Source: JANYJZ01 sp964523395 (GTDB lineage: Bacteria > Bacteroidota > Ignavibacteria > UBA10030 > SZUA-254). From it: 64,000 bases of DNA. The stretch is taken from assembly GCA_964523395.1 (NCBI GenBank), contig CAZFXS010000009.1, positions 1 to 64,000 on the forward strand, read 5' to 3'. The notes under the pieces were generated by a model. The model saw only the letters and a program-made list of their open reading frames with translations. It had not been told where the DNA came from and ran no database searches. The translations under genes were made by a program, and so were the position numbers. Below, in pieces: positions 41,385 through 51,367 of the stretch (position 1 is the first letter of the stretch; each line of letters opens with the position of its first letter).

Positions 41385-42953
41385 ATGCTTTCCAACATCA
41401 ATATCAACCCGCGTATCAAAAGCTATCTTCAGTTCTTGTTCGGACAGGACGAAGAACAGGCACGCACGACCATTTTTCTCATTGCCGGATCAGTCATAGC
41501 TGCGGCCATGCTGGTCATGACACGGGGAAAGATTTCAGCCCCTGTCGCGTTTATAGCAATTTCTGTTGTTGCCATTCTCACCTTTTACCGTGTTGTCTGG
41601 GGGTTTCTTACGTTTGTGGGAATGGTGCTGACATTCGATCAGTTTATCCCCACTGAGTTTTTCGGCTCACGCACTGTTCTCGGCGTAGAATATTTTCAAA
41701 ATCTGAAAAGCCTCCCTGCGTTAAGCGGCGTGGGATTCGCTGTTATGACGCCGATGGAAATTCATCTCTTTTTTATCATCATCGTCTGGCTTCTTCACAT
41801 TGCCTTTAAAAAAAGAGTCATGCTCAATCGTGTACCGGTATCACCGGCAGCGATTCTCTTTTTTATCTGGCTGGCCTTTTCCTTTGTCAACGGCATGCGC
41901 CGCGGGGGAGATTTTCTGATCGCATTATGGGAACTGCGCGCATTAGGTTACCTGGGCATCATGTATTTTTTTGTCCCCCAAATCATCCAGACAAAAAAAG
42001 ATATCAGAAACCTGATGTGGGTATGCATTGTTGCAATCGCCATCAAGGCATTCCAGGGTATCGCCAGATTTGTTTCTATTGGATTTACACTTGACGGATA
42101 TTCCGTTTTGACAAATCATGAGGATCCGCTTTTCTTTATCTCCCTGTTCATCCTTTTTCTGACATTAAAAATATTCCGGCAGAAGGATAGACAGCGAACC
42201 GTCATAGCGTGGCTGATTATTCCCATGATTATCGGTTTTATTGTCGCGCAGCGCCGGGCGGCATTCGGTTCAGTAGCAATCAGCGTCATTACATTTTTTC
42301 TCCTCCTCCCCCGGAAGGAACAAATCTCATTTCTCAAGCCGCTGATACCTGTTGTTATTATCTTCGGATTATATCTCGCAGCATTCTGGTCAAGCGACGG
42401 TTCAAATATGATTTCCCGGCCTGCCGTATTTATCCGGTCGGCGTTTTATACGACAGAGCAAGGCGCCGCCGACAGTTACTCATCGAATTTTTACAGGGAA
42501 CTGGAAAACTACGATCTGGCGTTTACCATCCGCCGGCTTCCGCTGACCGGAATCGGTTTTGGCAACAAGTATGATCAACCGATCACACTTCCGCTCATCC
42601 CATTCCCATTAAAAGACTATATCCCTCATAACGAAATACTCTGGCTCATGGTAAAAATGGGAGCTATCGGATTTTTCCTGTTCTGTCTTTTCATGACAAC
42701 CTACATGTTTCAGGCGGCATCCGTTTTCTCAAGATTACATGACCCGTATCTCAAAGCGGTTTGCGTCGTGTCAATCGTCGGCATTCTCGGACAAATTATT
42801 GTCTCATATTATGATTTGCAGCTGACGTTCTATCGGAACATGGCATATCTTGGTTTAATCATGGGGTTATTGCCCTCACTTGAGCTTGCCGATCAGGAGG
42901 AAGAGGAAAAAATCCTCCCAGTGCAGTCCCCATTTGTCAATTCTCCATTGTAA
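41385..42953 (+). CDS. O-antigen ligase/polymerase-like membrane protein (Wzy-like)
   Basis: A 522-residue protein with about twelve predicted membrane helices and a large periplasmic loop. The Wzy_C-like core includes VAQRRAAFGSVAISV before the loop and LPLTGIGFGNKYDQP with DYIPHNEILWLMVKMGAIGF after it. The PHNEILW segment corresponds to the HNxxL motif of O-antigen ligases and polymerases. In this locus, polymerisation of lipid-linked repeat units at the periplasmic face is the most likely role. The last 35 residues are cytoplasmic and acidic. Confidence 0.85.
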   Translation: MLSNININPRIKSYLQFLFGQDEEQARTTIFLIAGSVIAAAMLVMTRGKISAPVAFIAISVVAILTFYRVVWGFLTFVGMVLTFDQFIPTEFFGSRTVLGVEYFQNLKSLPALSGVGFAVMTPMEIHLFFIIIVWLLHIAFKKRVMLNRVPVSPAAILFFIWLAFSFVNGMRRGGDFLIALWELRALGYLGIMYFFVPQIIQTKKDIRNLMWVCIVAIAIKAFQGIARFVSIGFTLDGYSVLTNHEDPLFFISLFILFLTLKIFRQKDRQRTVIAWLIIPMIIGFIVAQRRAAFGSVAISVITFFLLLPRKEQISFLKPLIPVVIIFGLYLAAFWSSDGSNMISRPAVFIRSAFYTTEQGAADSYSSNFYRELENYDLAFTIRRLPLTGIGFGNKYDQPITLPLIPFPLKDYIPHNEILWLMVKMGAIGFFLFCLFMTTYMFQAASVFSRLHDPYLKAVCVVSIVGILGQIIVSYYDLQLTFYRNMAYLGLIMGLLPSLELADQEEEEKILPVQSPFVNSPL

Positions 42954-42973
42954 CACATGAGGAGCAACAGGTA

Positions 42974-43798
42974 ATGGAGTTTTTGACCACATCGAAAAGA
43001 TTTTTGAAACGGGTGCTGCCCCGCAGTTGGGTGTTTTATTTGAAGATGAAGCGCCACGCAAAAAAAATAAGCGTGATCACCATTGATGAAGAACCTGATT
43101 TTCCGCCACTTCATCATTTAGTACATCATGGAGATTCTGTTATTGATCTCGGCGCCAATATGGGCTTCTACACGAAATATCTTTCTGACCTGGTGGGGCC
43201 TTCCGGTCATGTGTACAGTGTCGAGCCTGTTCCATCAACGGTACAAATATTACGGTACGTTGTACACCGCCTGCACCTGACAAATGTCGAGGTCATCCAT
43301 TGCGCCGTTTCGGATCATAACGGAACCGCGACAATGGAAATTCCACTCTTTGCATCAGGCGAGGAAAATATTTTTGAGGCAAAGATTATTGAAAGTTCGT
43401 CACGCAGCAAAGTTCAGACGGTAACTGTCGGGACAAAAACAGTCGATGCTTTGTTTCATGATGTTCATTCTCAGGTAACATTTATCAAGTGTGATATTGA
43501 AGGACACGAACTGCAGGCATTATCACACGCCAAGAAATTATTGTTTGAAACGAAACCGGCCTGGCTTATTGAAATATGGGGAAACCCTGATGATGCGGCG
43601 TCTGACGCGGCAAAAACATTTAAGATCTTTGAAGACGCAAAATATCAGGCGTTTTGGTTTAACGGACGCACAATGAAGAAACGCTTACCGGGCGAAATCA
43701 ATGTTAATTATTTTTTCCTGACTGATGCTCACACGGAAATACTTCGACAACACTACGACATGAGTCAGGAAGTTTACCCTGCTGCGGTTCCCCATTGA
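42974..43798 (+). CDS. FkbM family SAM-dependent methyltransferase
   Basis: A 274-residue O-methyltransferase of the FkbM type. The SAM site VIDLGANMGFYTKYLSDLVG (about 57-76) is canonical, followed by VYSVEPVPSTVQIL and the FIKCDIEGHELQAL segment. FkbM enzymes in EPS loci methylate sugar hydroxyls, which caps or makes the polymer more hydrophobic. The stop overlaps the next start (TGATG). Confidence 0.92.
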   Translation: MEFLTTSKRFLKRVLPRSWVFYLKMKRHAKKISVITIDEEPDFPPLHHLVHHGDSVIDLGANMGFYTKYLSDLVGPSGHVYSVEPVPSTVQILRYVVHRLHLTNVEVIHCAVSDHNGTATMEIPLFASGEENIFEAKIIESSSRSKVQTVTVGTKTVDALFHDVHSQVTFIKCDIEGHELQALSHAKKLLFETKPAWLIEIWGNPDDAASDAAKTFKIFEDAKYQAFWFNGRTMKKRLPGEINVNYFFLTDAHTEILRQHYDMSQEVYPAAVPH

Positions 43799-44622
43799 TG
43801 TTATTACATAATGAATATATGACTATCCCGGAAAAAGAAATAACCACACTGCCACATACTGGTACGGGCATCAATTCTCGAGAGGTATCGATACTGGGAG
43901 TACGTATCAATGCAATGAGCAAACATGATGCCATCGAGGCACTGACAGCAATGATTTCCGGTGATCGGAACATGGTTGCCCCGGTAAATCCCGAGATGAT
44001 TATCGCCGCCCGGAACAATCCCGCATTCCGCGACACATTGAACCGCACATCATTAAACCTGCCGGACGGCGTCGGAGTAAAAATTGCGGCCCGTTTATAC
44101 GGACATACCCGCGTTGAGCGTGTCGCAGGCATTGACACGATCGAATATCTGGCCCAACTTGCCGCGAACAACAGATTTTCAATATTTCTTCTTGGGGCCG
44201 CACCGGGAATAGCTGAACAGGCCGGACAACAGCTGCAAAAGAGATATCCCGGATTGCAGATAGCCGGCACGCATGCCGGATCTCCCCATCCGGACGAAGA
44301 AACAGAAATCTGCCAACGCATCATCGCTTCACGCGCTGAAATTTTACTCGTAGCATACGGCGCGCCAAAGCAGGAGCTCTGGTTATCGCGCAATCTTCAC
44401 AAACTCCCTGTCCGCATTGCAATGTGCGTAGGGGGTTCATTTGATTTTCTTGCGGGCGCAACCTCGCGTGCACCGCAGTGGATGCAACATCTCGGCATAG
44501 AGTGGCTTTATCGCCTCATTCAGGAGCCGCGACGCTGGCGGCGCATGCTTGCATTACCAAAGTTTGCCGTTCTCGTAATCATCGAACGAATTCTATTCAT
44601 ATTCCGACCCAAACATTCATGA
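43798..44622 (+). CDS. WecG/TagA/CpsF family glycosyltransferase
   Basis: A GT26-family enzyme of 274 residues that adds the second sugar (often a ManNAc-type residue) to the lipid-linked primer made by a WecA/TagO-type enzyme. Family segments are VAPVNPEMIIAARNNP, LNLPDGVGVKIAARLYG (with the catalytic-base Asp), FLLGAAPGIAEQAG, YGAPKQELWL, and the C-terminal GIEWLYRLIQEPRRWRR membrane-associating region. The ATG at 43798 overlaps the FkbM stop. An in-frame TTG lies one codon upstream and another ATG at 43819. It fits with the WecA-type gene at the other end of the locus. Confidence 0.93.
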   Translation: MLLHNEYMTIPEKEITTLPHTGTGINSREVSILGVRINAMSKHDAIEALTAMISGDRNMVAPVNPEMIIAARNNPAFRDTLNRTSLNLPDGVGVKIAARLYGHTRVERVAGIDTIEYLAQLAANNRFSIFLLGAAPGIAEQAGQQLQKRYPGLQIAGTHAGSPHPDEETEICQRIIASRAEILLVAYGAPKQELWLSRNLHKLPVRIAMCVGGSFDFLAGATSRAPQWMQHLGIEWLYRLIQEPRRWRRMLALPKFAVLVIIERILFIFRPKHS

Positions 44623-46124
44623 ATGAAGATATTGTAAAATCTGTGGCACGAAGTTCCGCATCGCTGTTTGGGCAACAAATCGCTACATGGGGATCGAGTT
44701 TCCTCCTGATGCTCTTTCTCCCGCGGTATCTCGGTCCGGTTGATTACGGACGCCTCTATCTCGCGGAAATGATCACCGGCTTATTCCTGATTGTTATAGA
44801 CTATGACGGACGCTATGGTGTTGCGAAACGCATTGCACGCGATAAAGAACACACTGCCCAAATTCTCAGTAACTCCCTCGGGTTCAGATCGATATTCTGG
44901 GCAATATCATTTATCAGCATGATAATTTTTTCATTCATCGCTGATTACCCCGTACCCGTAAAAATCATGCTTGTGATCATGGGAATTGAGATGATCTGGC
45001 TGGGCGCTAAAACGGTAGTCACCGGAACCTTCCTCGGGCATGAAGTTTTGCACTACTCCTCCATCGGAGCCATTGTCGAACGCGGTTTCATTGCACTATT
45101 CGGTATCTTTGCACTACTCCTCGGAGCAAATGCCATCCATATAGCAATCATTATGGTATTGGGGACATTGATCAATTTCTTTCTTTGCACCAGGTATGCC
45201 CGCCGGATCATCACGCAAAAACTCCCTCCAATTGACTGGAAGGCTTCGAAAACGCTCATTGTTGAAGGTGTTCCTTACCTCCTCTGGACAATTTTTGCAG
45301 TCATCTATTATAGAATCGATACCGTCATGCTTTCCCTGCTCACACCCGAACAAGTGGTTGGCTGGTATGCCGCTTCTTACAAGTTTTTTGACGTTTTAAC
45401 GTTCGTCCCGAGCATATTTTCATTATCCATTTTACCCATTTTGTCAAAACTTTATGGAAAAGAAAATATGATGCTTGCGCGCACATCGCAGAAAAGCCAG
45501 GAGTTTATATTAATTGTCGGAATTCCCATCAGTATCGGGGTATTTACGTTTGCGGACCATATCATCAGTTTCTTTTTCGGATTGCAGGGATACGGACCGT
45601 CGGTAATGAATCTCCAGATTTTCTCTGTTGGAATATTACTGGTCTATATCGATATGGTTCTCGGAACAGCTGTCATTGCATGTGATAAACAAAAGCAGTG
45701 GGCAATGACATCATTCTCGGCGGTGTTTGTCAATATCACATTGAATTACTTTATGATTCCCTACACACAAACAGAATATGGAAATGGCGGTATCGGCGCG
45801 GCAATTGCTACAATCATTACGGAATTTTTCGTGATGGTTTCTGCAATTTCCATTTTACCAAAAGAGCTTTTCAGCCCGTCGAGCGTTATTATTTCGCTCA
45901 AAGCAATAGCCGGCGGACTCCTCATGGGAGGATTCATATTGGTCATGCGAACATTTATGCCGGTCCATTGGATTGCGCAGGCTGTTATCGCAGGATTTTT
46001 TTATTTGGGAGTATTACTTGCACTGAAGGCCTTCAACCCGGCAGAAATTCAGTTTGCTAAACAATTTCTGTCATTCGGCAATCTGAAGGGCGCATTATTT
46101 CCTCCGAAAGGAGCTGATGTATGA
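44619..46124 (+). CDS. Wzx-like flippase (polysaccharide biosynthesis protein)
   Basis: A 501-residue membrane protein with about fourteen helices, of the MATE/MOP flippase superfamily (RfbX type). It flips undecaprenyl-linked oligosaccharide across the inner membrane. Typical features are the start SARSSASLFGQQIATWGSSF, PRYLGPVDYGRLYLAE, and AAYRIDTVML-like YYRIDTVMLSLLTPEQVVGW in the middle. I set the start at the ATG at 44619, which overlaps the previous stop as ATGA; the open frame extends 47 codons further into wecG but without homology. Confidence 0.92.
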   Translation: MNEDIVKSVARSSASLFGQQIATWGSSFLLMLFLPRYLGPVDYGRLYLAEMITGLFLIVIDYDGRYGVAKRIARDKEHTAQILSNSLGFRSIFWAISFISMIIFSFIADYPVPVKIMLVIMGIEMIWLGAKTVVTGTFLGHEVLHYSSIGAIVERGFIALFGIFALLLGANAIHIAIIMVLGTLINFFLCTRYARRIITQKLPPIDWKASKTLIVEGVPYLLWTIFAVIYYRIDTVMLSLLTPEQVVGWYAASYKFFDVLTFVPSIFSLSILPILSKLYGKENMMLARTSQKSQEFILIVGIPISIGVFTFADHIISFFFGLQGYGPSVMNLQIFSVGILLVYIDMVLGTAVIACDKQKQWAMTSFSAVFVNITLNYFMIPYTQTEYGNGGIGAAIATIITEFFVMVSAISILPKELFSPSSVIISLKAIAGGLLMGGFILVMRTFMPVHWIAQAVIAGFFYLGVLLALKAFNPAEIQFAKQFLSFGNLKGALFPPKGADV

Positions 46125-47332
46125 AGATCCTCCACATCATGCCATACAGTCCAGTTCCGCCGGTTTTCGGCGGCGCATTGCGAATGTATCACTTGCTCAA
46201 CATGATGTCGCGTAACCATAACGTCACTGTCATCGTGTTTGGCATGGAGGATGGGCTTGCTGAATTCAAAAAAGAGTTCGGTGACCGGTTGACGGGAATG
46301 CACTTTGTCCCATTTCGCTGGACACGCACATACAGAAGATACGCGCAGCTGCTGTCTTTCGCGTCTAGCAAAAGTTTTATGCATTCAATTGTATACTCAA
46401 AACAAATGCAGGAAACAATTTCCAGGGTACTGAACACCGGGTCGTTTGATCTTATCCAGACTGAGTTTGCCACTATGGGATGTTATAGTCTGCCGGATGG
46501 CATTCCTAAAATTCTGGATTCACACAACGTTGAGTATGATAATTTCCGCCGTATCTGGCTTAAGTCGCGATCGCCGTTGCGCAGGCTACACTATTACGAT
46601 GAATACAAAAAATATTATCACGAAGAATTAGCAAACTACCGTAAACAAGATGTTTTGTTTGTTACATCTGAACGGGACAAGCAGATTCTCGATGAAGAAC
46701 TTCCTCTTCTGCCGAAGTATGTTATACCAAACGGCGTTGATGCAAAATATTTTGCCCCTTCAGAACAGACTCCTGAACCTTACTCATTGGTCTTTACCGG
46801 GGCAATGTCATACGTTCCGAATTATGACGGAATGCTCTACTTTCTTGACAATATTTTTCCATTGATTCAGAAGGAAATCCCTCAGATTAAGGTGTATATC
46901 GTTGGCGGAGGACCACCGAAGGAGCTTGTTCAGCGAGCAAATGAACACATTGTCGTTACAGGATATGTTGATGACGTCAGGCCTTATGTCTACCGCTCCT
47001 CGGCGTTTATCGTCCCTCTTCGTATGGGAGGAGGCACCCGATTAAAAGTCCTCGAAGCCATGGCAATGAAGAAACCGATTGTCAGCACCAGTATTGGCTG
47101 TGAGGGTATCGAGGTAACGCACAATGAATCAATTCTCATTGCAGATGAACCTGTAGCATTTGCACAGCAAACGATTCAACTTCTTCGCAATGCGAATGTC
47201 CGTAATACGCTGATCTCCAATGCGTACGTATTGATGCAGTCGCGGTACGAATGGAACGTCATCGGAAAGCAGGTCGAAGAGCTTTATACTCAAATCTGTC
47301 ACAGTCATAAACACGAACCGGTAATCGCATAA
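46121..47332 (+). CDS. Glycosyltransferase family 4 (GT-B)
   Basis: A 403-residue GT-B glycosyltransferase. The N-terminal donor-free domain opens MKILHIMPYSPVPPVFGGALRM. The C-terminal GT1/GT4 domain shows VFTGAMSYVPNYDGMLYFL, VYIVGGGPPKELV, and the nucleotide-sugar site RMGGGTRLKVLEAMAMKKPI. It is cytoplasmic and adds one sugar of the repeat unit; the sugar cannot be predicted. It overlaps the flippase stop by 4 bp (ATGA). Confidence 0.92.
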   Translation: MKILHIMPYSPVPPVFGGALRMYHLLNMMSRNHNVTVIVFGMEDGLAEFKKEFGDRLTGMHFVPFRWTRTYRRYAQLLSFASSKSFMHSIVYSKQMQETISRVLNTGSFDLIQTEFATMGCYSLPDGIPKILDSHNVEYDNFRRIWLKSRSPLRRLHYYDEYKKYYHEELANYRKQDVLFVTSERDKQILDEELPLLPKYVIPNGVDAKYFAPSEQTPEPYSLVFTGAMSYVPNYDGMLYFLDNIFPLIQKEIPQIKVYIVGGGPPKELVQRANEHIVVTGYVDDVRPYVYRSSAFIVPLRMGGGTRLKVLEAMAMKKPIVSTSIGCEGIEVTHNESILIADEPVAFAQQTIQLLRNANVRNTLISNAYVLMQSRYEWNVIGKQVEELYTQICHSHKHEPVIA

Positions 47333-47336
47333 CACT

Positions 47337-47924
47337 ATGGCAGCACATCCCACATTCTTCCACAGAATTATTGAGCGCTTTCAGCGGCACTCAGTATGGG
47401 ATCATATGAAAGGGCTCTGGTTTTCACGAAAATTTCAGAGTCATGGCATTCTTGTGGTCTCGGGCGGACTACCATTTCCGAAACTATTTAATGAAGGCGG
47501 CGAGGTCGTGGTGGGAAATTGCCAATTCTACAGCGGTGTTCGAATGGAAGTTGCAAAAGGAGCAAAACTAAGCATCGGCAAAGGAACGTACATCAACCGC
47601 AACACTGTTATCATAGCACATAAATTGGTTGAGATCGGACGCAAATGTGCTATTTCGTGGGACGTCGTTATTATGGATTCCGACATGCATTATACCACTC
47701 CCGACGGAATCGAAGACAACAGACCGGTCATCATTGAAGATTTTGTTTGGATAGGTTGCCGGTCCATTATTCTCAAAGGCGTTCGCATCGGAAAGGGCGC
47801 TATTGTTGCGGCCGGAGCGATTGTCACGAAGGATGTTCCTCCCTACACTGTTGTGGGCGGTGTACCGGCCCGTGTATTACGCGAACTTGACCCAGCTACA
47901 TCTGCGGCACTTCATGGAAACTAA
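47337..47924 (+). CDS. Hexapeptide-repeat O-acyltransferase
   Basis: A 195-residue left-handed beta-helix acetyltransferase. Hexapeptide repeats run from about residue 55 to 180, including AKLSIGKGTYINRNTVI and the typical end WIGCRSIILKGVRIGKGAIV and TKDVPPYTVVGGVPARVLR. The His of MDSDMHYTTPDG is the likely catalytic base region. It probably acetylates a sugar of the EPS unit. It overlaps the deacetylase start by 11 bp. Confidence 0.9.
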   Translation: MAAHPTFFHRIIERFQRHSVWDHMKGLWFSRKFQSHGILVVSGGLPFPKLFNEGGEVVVGNCQFYSGVRMEVAKGAKLSIGKGTYINRNTVIIAHKLVEIGRKCAISWDVVIMDSDMHYTTPDGIEDNRPVIIEDFVWIGCRSIILKGVRIGKGAIVAAGAIVTKDVPPYTVVGGVPARVLRELDPATSAALHGN

Positions 47925-48801
47925 TGAACTTGACATAGTACGGGAACCGTCGATACGACCTCAGGAGAATCTGAAGGTCCTGATCTATCATCGCATCCTT
48001 GATGATCCGCAAACATGCAACGAAGAAAGAGCCATGTGCGTGCAGACGGACGAATTCAGGAACCAGCTTGCATTGCTGGAACGCTGGGGGTTTACGACTA
48101 TCACGTTTCATGATTACCGTCTCTATCTTGAGGGCGCACTGAATCTTCCGCGCAAGCCAATCATCCTTACTTTTGATGACGGGTATGATGATATTTACAG
48201 AAATGCATTCCCGCTTCTTCAGGAGTTTGGAATGAAAGCGGTCGTATTTGCCATTGCGGACAGTCAAATAAAGACAAACACCTGGGATGCGTTCAACGGT
48301 GGCCCTTCACGACCGTTGATGAACCCTCAGCAGATCCTTGAGCTTCATACTGCAGGATTCGAAATCGGCTCTCATTCATTATCTCATCCCGATTTGTCTT
48401 CTGTCTCAAAAGAAATTGTGTGGGAAGAAATTTCCCGATCGCGCATGTTGCTGGAAATCCTTCTCAATGCGCATGTTGAAAGTTTCGCCTATCCGTATGG
48501 TCTGACAACCGAGTCTGTTAAACGGATGGTTGCTGACGCTGGCTACACCACAGGTTGCGGTGTTTATTCCGGGCCGGCAAGATTCGGCGAAGATCCGTTT
48601 GACATCAGACGCATTCTCATCACCAACGGCATAGGAACACTTGGATTTGCCCTGCGCGTCCTTTCTCCGTATGAATACTACGGATGGTTCAAATGGAAGC
48701 TGAAAAAATTTATTGCACCATTAAATAATTCCAGACCGCAGGCGTACGCACCACTGTCAGCCGGTACCCCCTCCGCACCATCTTCGGGGAAAGTTCTATG
48801 A
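47914..48801 (+). CDS. Polysaccharide deacetylase family protein (NodB domain)
   Basis: A 295-residue carbohydrate esterase family 4 protein. The metal-binding motif 1 is ILTFDDGYDDIYRNAFP and motif 2 is IGSHSLSHPDLSS; the YPYGLTTESVKRMVADAGY segment completes the fold. It removes N- or O-acetyl groups from a glycan. No signal peptide is visible from the chosen ATG (47914), so it may act on the lipid-linked unit in the cytoplasm, as in some exosortase-type EPS loci. A longer frame into the acetyltransferase gene is spurious. Confidence 0.9.
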   Translation: METNELDIVREPSIRPQENLKVLIYHRILDDPQTCNEERAMCVQTDEFRNQLALLERWGFTTITFHDYRLYLEGALNLPRKPIILTFDDGYDDIYRNAFPLLQEFGMKAVVFAIADSQIKTNTWDAFNGGPSRPLMNPQQILELHTAGFEIGSHSLSHPDLSSVSKEIVWEEISRSRMLLEILLNAHVESFAYPYGLTTESVKRMVADAGYTTGCGVYSGPARFGEDPFDIRRILITNGIGTLGFALRVLSPYEYYGWFKWKLKKFIAPLNNSRPQAYAPLSAGTPSAPSSGKVL

Positions 48802-50165
48802 ATACCAGTCAGTCATATACAAAGCTCCCGGTTGAGGAAAGTTTTCATCCTGCGAACGGACAGATAGCTTCACAACAATTGGAATTACGGCCCGCGGCAA
48901 GCTTTGAGGAAATCGCATCGTTGCGTGAAGAATGGAATTCCTTAGTAACAGAATCTTCATCGACGATATTTCAGACATACGAATGGCTCTCGACATGGTG
49001 GGATTATTTCGGCAAGCAACACGGGCGCACACTGCAGCTTCTTCTCATTTACGACGATCAACGGCTGGTAGGAATCGCGCCGTTATTTGTAAAGACAGCT
49101 TACATTTTCGGCAGGCCGGCATACCGATGCCTTTGTCTGGTGGGATCTGGAGATGCGTTTAATCGTTCATTCGGAATGTTTCTTGACGACGGTCCGAGCG
49201 ATTATCTTGATATTATTGTACATCCGCAATTTACGTCCGCGGCAGCGCAACATCTGAGCGAATACCTGAAAAATAATTCTTCTTCATTTGATGAAATAGA
49301 ATTGCTGAATCTGCCTCAGGGAAGTTTTATACACACGTCACTCCTTCCTGCACTGAGAATATCCGGATATGTGTGCACTGTTACCGAGGCGGATGAGTGC
49401 CCACGACTGACAATGAACAGTTCTGTCGACGAGCTGTTGCATTCTCTTGATGCCAGCATACGGAGACGATTATCACAGGCGATAAAAGCGGCAGCGGAAA
49501 AGACCCTTTTCGCACTTCATCCCCCTACATCGCGCGCAGACGTGATCGCAACACTGGATGAGCTTATGATCCTTCATCAGCGCAGGTGGAGAAAAATGGG
49601 ATATCCCGGACTCTTTTCAAAAAAGGAATTTTCTGATTTTCAATTTGCCATCACACGCGCTTTTCTGCCGAACGGCTGGATTTACATTAAGAGAGCCGTT
49701 GCTGAAGGCCGCACAGTTGCGGCACGTTTCTGTTTCATATTCAACGGAAGATTTTATGACTACCTATCCGGCTTCGCAGATGACTCACCGGCCGCAAAGC
49801 GCCGGCCGGGAATGGCCGTACTCCTTGCAATGATGCAGGAGTTATTCGACAGCAATGTCCGTGAAATAGATTTTCTTCGGGGTGATGAGGCTTATAAGTT
49901 CGAGTTAACATCAACATCATTCAAAAATCTTAATATGGTCTCATCACTTCCAACCTCGAGGAGCAGGTTCGAGCAGTTTCTGCTCAACATAGCCCGCGGT
50001 AAGTCGTTTATTGCCTACCTCCTTGAACGCGAATGGAACCTGCTGAAAGTTCAGTATCACGAACACAATATTCCAAAGTGCCTTTATTACTATGTAAAAT
50101 TCAGGACAGGACGATTTGTTAACAAATTTTTCCAAGCGTCAACCGCTCCAGAACAACAGAAGTAA
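48798..50165 (+). CDS. CelD/FemAB-like GNAT transferase, paralogue 1
   Basis: A 455-residue protein of the Acetyltransf_6 (CelD/BcsL, BioF2-like) group, related in fold to FemAB aminoacyl transferases. The family opening IFQTYEWLSTWWDYFGK is followed by LVGIAPLFVK, the central HQRRWRKMGYPGLFSKKEF and the closing EIDFLRGDEAYKFEL. Such proteins transfer acyl or aminoacyl groups, and several are linked to polysaccharide production, but no substrate is known. It is the first of four paralogues in this locus and overlaps the deacetylase stop by 4 bp (ATGA). Confidence 0.88.
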   Translation: MNTSQSYTKLPVEESFHPANGQIASQQLELRPAASFEEIASLREEWNSLVTESSSTIFQTYEWLSTWWDYFGKQHGRTLQLLLIYDDQRLVGIAPLFVKTAYIFGRPAYRCLCLVGSGDAFNRSFGMFLDDGPSDYLDIIVHPQFTSAAAQHLSEYLKNNSSSFDEIELLNLPQGSFIHTSLLPALRISGYVCTVTEADECPRLTMNSSVDELLHSLDASIRRRLSQAIKAAAEKTLFALHPPTSRADVIATLDELMILHQRRWRKMGYPGLFSKKEFSDFQFAITRAFLPNGWIYIKRAVAEGRTVAARFCFIFNGRFYDYLSGFADDSPAAKRRPGMAVLLAMMQELFDSNVREIDFLRGDEAYKFELTSTSFKNLNMVSSLPTSRSRFEQFLLNIARGKSFIAYLLEREWNLLKVQYHEHNIPKCLYYYVKFRTGRFVNKFFQASTAPEQQK

Positions 50166-50189
50166 CAGCAAACACCTATAGCTCAAACT

Positions 50190-51350
50190 ATGTCTAAGAA
50201 AACAAATATCTCAACACTTACGGTCGTTACGACCGGGATGGAGCGGCCGGATCCGGCAGATGTCATCCGCCGGGAAGAAGCGGATGAGTTCCCGAGAGTT
50301 TCTACGTTTCAGCAGGTGTTGAATTCGACACTGCTGGAAGACCGGTTTATCAGAGAAGCAACCGGATTGAGGGGATTGCTCTACAAAAAACTGCCGTTAG
50401 TCATAGCTCAGGTTCTGGAAGCGTACAGAATCCGCAAATCGTATGATGTTATTATTACCTGGTCGGAAGCGCGCGCTGTACTGTTCGCATTGCTCTTAAA
50501 AATTACAGGATCAAAAACGCCGCACGTTTCCTTAATGTACTGGATGTCTAAACCGAAACAGGCGGCATTGCTGAAACGTGTTCATTCACACATGCACAAG
50601 ATTGTAACATGGTCATCCGTTCAACGAACATTTGCCATAGAACAGCTCGGTGTTGCTCCTGAAAAAATTATTCTTGTCAAGCATCCGGTTGATCAGAAAT
50701 TCTGGAGGCCTATGAATGTGCAGATGGACACGATATGCGCCGTTGGTTCAGAGAACAGAGATTATCCGACGCTCATTGAAGCGATGCGCGGGCTTGACAT
50801 CCCGTGTCATATTGCCGCGAAGGATATAAGGATTGTCGAGCAACATCGTGCGACGACAGTTGATGCCGCAGCCTTTCTCGGCACGCTTCCGCCGAACGTG
50901 ACTGTCGGTCAGAGGCCATATCTCACATTACGTCAACTCTATGCCAGGTCGCGTTTTACTGTTGTCCCACTATTACCATCCGACACCGACAACGGCATCA
51001 GCACTATTTTAGAGTCAATGGCTATGGGCAAAGCTGTGATTTGCTCCAGAACAATAGGTCAGGTTGACGCAATCGAGGACGGTAAAACAGGGATTTTTGT
51101 ACCGCAGGGAGATGCGAAGTCCCTGCGGGAAGCTATTGTATATCTTTGGAACAATCCTGAAGTTGCTGTTCGTATGGGTGAAGAGGGGCGAAAGTATATA
51201 GAGCAACACCACACTCTCGATAAATTTTGCAGCGATGTCAGGGCAGTCGTTGAGAATGTTGCAGGCAGAAGCATGAGCCAACACGGGCAACACAATAACA
51301 CATCGGCTACCGCACGCGAGCGCATGACTGAATCAATAACACAAGCATAA
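50190..51350 (+). CDS. Glycosyltransferase family 4-like protein, tandem copy 1
   Basis: A 386-residue GT-B protein. The C-terminal half carries the donor site DNGISTILESMAMGKAVICS and GKTGIFVPQGDAKSLREAI, typical of GT4. The N-terminal half is unusual and shared only with the next gene: VVTTGMERPDPADV, then KSYDVIITWSEARAVLFALL and LMYWMSKPKQAALLKR. The two genes are clearly a tandem duplication that has since diverged. Confidence 0.88.
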   Translation: MSKKTNISTLTVVTTGMERPDPADVIRREEADEFPRVSTFQQVLNSTLLEDRFIREATGLRGLLYKKLPLVIAQVLEAYRIRKSYDVIITWSEARAVLFALLLKITGSKTPHVSLMYWMSKPKQAALLKRVHSHMHKIVTWSSVQRTFAIEQLGVAPEKIILVKHPVDQKFWRPMNVQMDTICAVGSENRDYPTLIEAMRGLDIPCHIAAKDIRIVEQHRATTVDAAAFLGTLPPNVTVGQRPYLTLRQLYARSRFTVVPLLPSDTDNGISTILESMAMGKAVICSRTIGQVDAIEDGKTGIFVPQGDAKSLREAIVYLWNNPEVAVRMGEEGRKYIEQHHTLDKFCSDVRAVVENVAGRSMSQHGQHNNTSATARERMTESITQA

Positions 51351-51367
51351 GTTAAAATATCTGCTCT

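Noticed and set aside
41385..42953. Exosortase in the EPS locus
   Set aside because: The protein has a Wzy/O-antigen-ligase-type loop (PHNEILW) and no Cys/Arg/His exosortase triad that I can see.
44478..44618. N-terminal extension of the flippase
   Set aside because: It overlaps wecG in another frame and has no homology; ATG 44619 with the ATGA overlap and family N-terminus is better.
47803..47913. N-terminal extension of the deacetylase
   Set aside because: It lies inside the acetyltransferase coding region in another frame and precedes the family start.
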